A program made the position numbers and the translations under genes. Of a stretch of DNA of 64,000 bases, positions 51,201 to 53,608 are shown one piece after another. The stretch comes from Heterobilharzia americana (Eukaryota; Platyhelminthes; Trematoda; Strigeidida; Schistosomatidae), in contig OX104127.1 in assembly GCA_944470555.2 (NCBI GenBank), positions 42,459,934 to 42,523,933 on the forward strand, written 5' to 3'. The notes beneath the pieces were generated by a model. The model saw only the letters and a list, made by a program, of their open reading frames with translations. It made no database searches and had not been told where the DNA came from. The first letter of the stretch is position 1. Each line of letters opens with the position of its first letter.

Positions 51201-53550
51201 CTCTTAATATTCATTTTAGTGGATGATAGTGATGCTGATGTTTTATTTGCCTGCATTATTCTTCTGTGTCCCGAAAATAACTCTTGATCCATTAGAAACT
51301 GACTTTGTCGTCTCATGTCTATGGTGTATATACTCGTATGATTTAATCGTCCAGTTGTTTATGTGAATGTTGATCAATTGTATACAAGGTCAAGTCAAAT
51401 TAGGGTATAGATGACTTCCCTTGATAAACTAGCAGAATATATTATATGCGTGTAGATACCAGTTTTCAGAAATTATAAGGAAAGTAGGATAGAGCCATAT
51501 AAATTTTCAATCGAACACATTTTGGTTTGTATTAGATTTTATAAACTAGTCAGCGTTAGTGACTTTATACGTAGACTGTGTACAATCGAAAACACCTTTT
51601 TAAGGTAGAAATCTAATGTATATAGATAATCCACCGTATACCTGTGCCTTTTTTAACCTTTCAGTTTCAAAAAACTCCGTAGAAGTGACCTACTTCTAGA
51701 CTTTGTTGTGTATTAGAAATGAATTGGTAGTATTTGTAAGCATTTGTATCCGTTTTTCCAGGTGAATCCATGACCCAACCTCTGTATTAAATGGTGTAGT
51801 TACGATTTGCTTTGGAACCTTATGATATTTAAAATTCATATTACTGATTAGTCATTATATCGGACACAGCAATTCAGTTTCCATTATCACTGTGACTGAT
51901 GTTGATATACTTTAATGAGAAGTAAACTCATCAATGAAATCGTTGTATGTACACATTCAGGGATCGAGTAATATTCACTGGTCATTTGATTCGTAACTGA
52001 AAATTGTATTCATTATTTCCTAACTTCATGTTGATTTGCAGCATACATCTTTTTTACTGTTCTTACTGTCATCATTACTGTTTTGTTGTTTATATTTCAG
52101 TACTGATCGACCTGCCAGCCCACCTCCTCTTCATATGTCTCCAGCTGAACCTTCCTATCTATTGCCACTAATTACTGCTCGTGACAATCCCTTTGCAACT
52201 GAGTCAGAAAGAATATCAGCATCAAGTCAACTTAACGCAGCTTTATCTTGCTTAGTTGATCAGTTAGGTGGTTGTGTGCCTGATTATCCTGATCTGGTTA
52301 AGAATATTGTCCCAGATGACAAAGATTGTATAGATGAGAATGAGGATCGGTCATGTTTCAATAATGTCGTCCTTGGAGCACTTATCGATTTAGAAGTCCT
52401 CATTCGAGGTATATTTTTGTATTTTTATTATCAGTCCTACAAATTTATATGAAATACGTTAGACGGCTATCATACGAACTCATCTTATTTTTATTCTATC
52501 TATGTAAATAGATGAACTGATAAATCCTAAATATTCAGTATCCGTTAGATTCGTCTTCAAAGTGTCTACGGAAATTTATTTCAGATTTTACTCTGCCTAC
52601 TTTCTGCATTCAAAAATTTATCTTCAAATTAGAACCCTTAAGTAGCTTTGTCTTCGTGATTACCTGTTTTGCATAATTGAGTAGCTCCGTTTCATGTATA
52701 TATATCTATAACCTCGCCTGGTTAACTAGTTCAATGGTTACTAGCCGGTCCTGAGCCCGGATAAAGAGGGAAGGTTGGGCATAGGAGCTAGCAACTCTAT
52801 CCCGCAAAACCAATCCAATCGCTAAAGGAACTTAAATGCACAAACAAAATATAAAAAATAAAAATAAACTTATTTCTCCCTGGAATCGGAAGGAGGAAAT
52901 GACGCCAGTTGGTGAAAGACTTCGGGAAGCCAACTGGCCGATGTGTCTTCTCTTCTCTCGATGAAAGCGAAACTAAACATGCGGACATGGAATGTCCTCA
53001 CCATGTTTGAACCTACCAAGATTGCAAAGGAGATGAGAAGGCATCGCACTGAAGTGTTGGGAATTTGAGAGAGCAGGTGGAATGGAAGTGGACTCTCCAA
53101 ACTGTCAACTGGAGAATCAATAATCTACTCCGATATTGTCACCCAGACGACAACCACGAGTACACTGAGTTTTGGAGTGGCTATCATAATGTCCCCAAGA
53201 GCATCAAAGGCCAGAAAGAATAAACAACAAGGAACTCACTGTGACTGGCAACAAACCAACCAACAACCTGTCACTCAACAAATATGCAGAAGGAAGTGGA
53301 GATGGATTGGGCATACACTGATAAGGCCAACTGGGGACATCACGCTTCAGGTCAGGCCCTCGAGTGGAACCCAGATGGGAAGCGACTGGTTGGGCGTCCG
53401 AGGTGTGGGTGACATGAAGGAGATCGTGCGAGGAAAAAATGAGACCTTGTGAGCTGTCGTGGAACCAGGTTCAAAAGCTTTCAGAGAAGAGAGTGCACTG
53501 GAGGCATGCTACTGAAGCCCTGTGTTCCCCTAGAAACCCAAGGGACAAAT

Positions 53551-53608
<58 letters not shown>

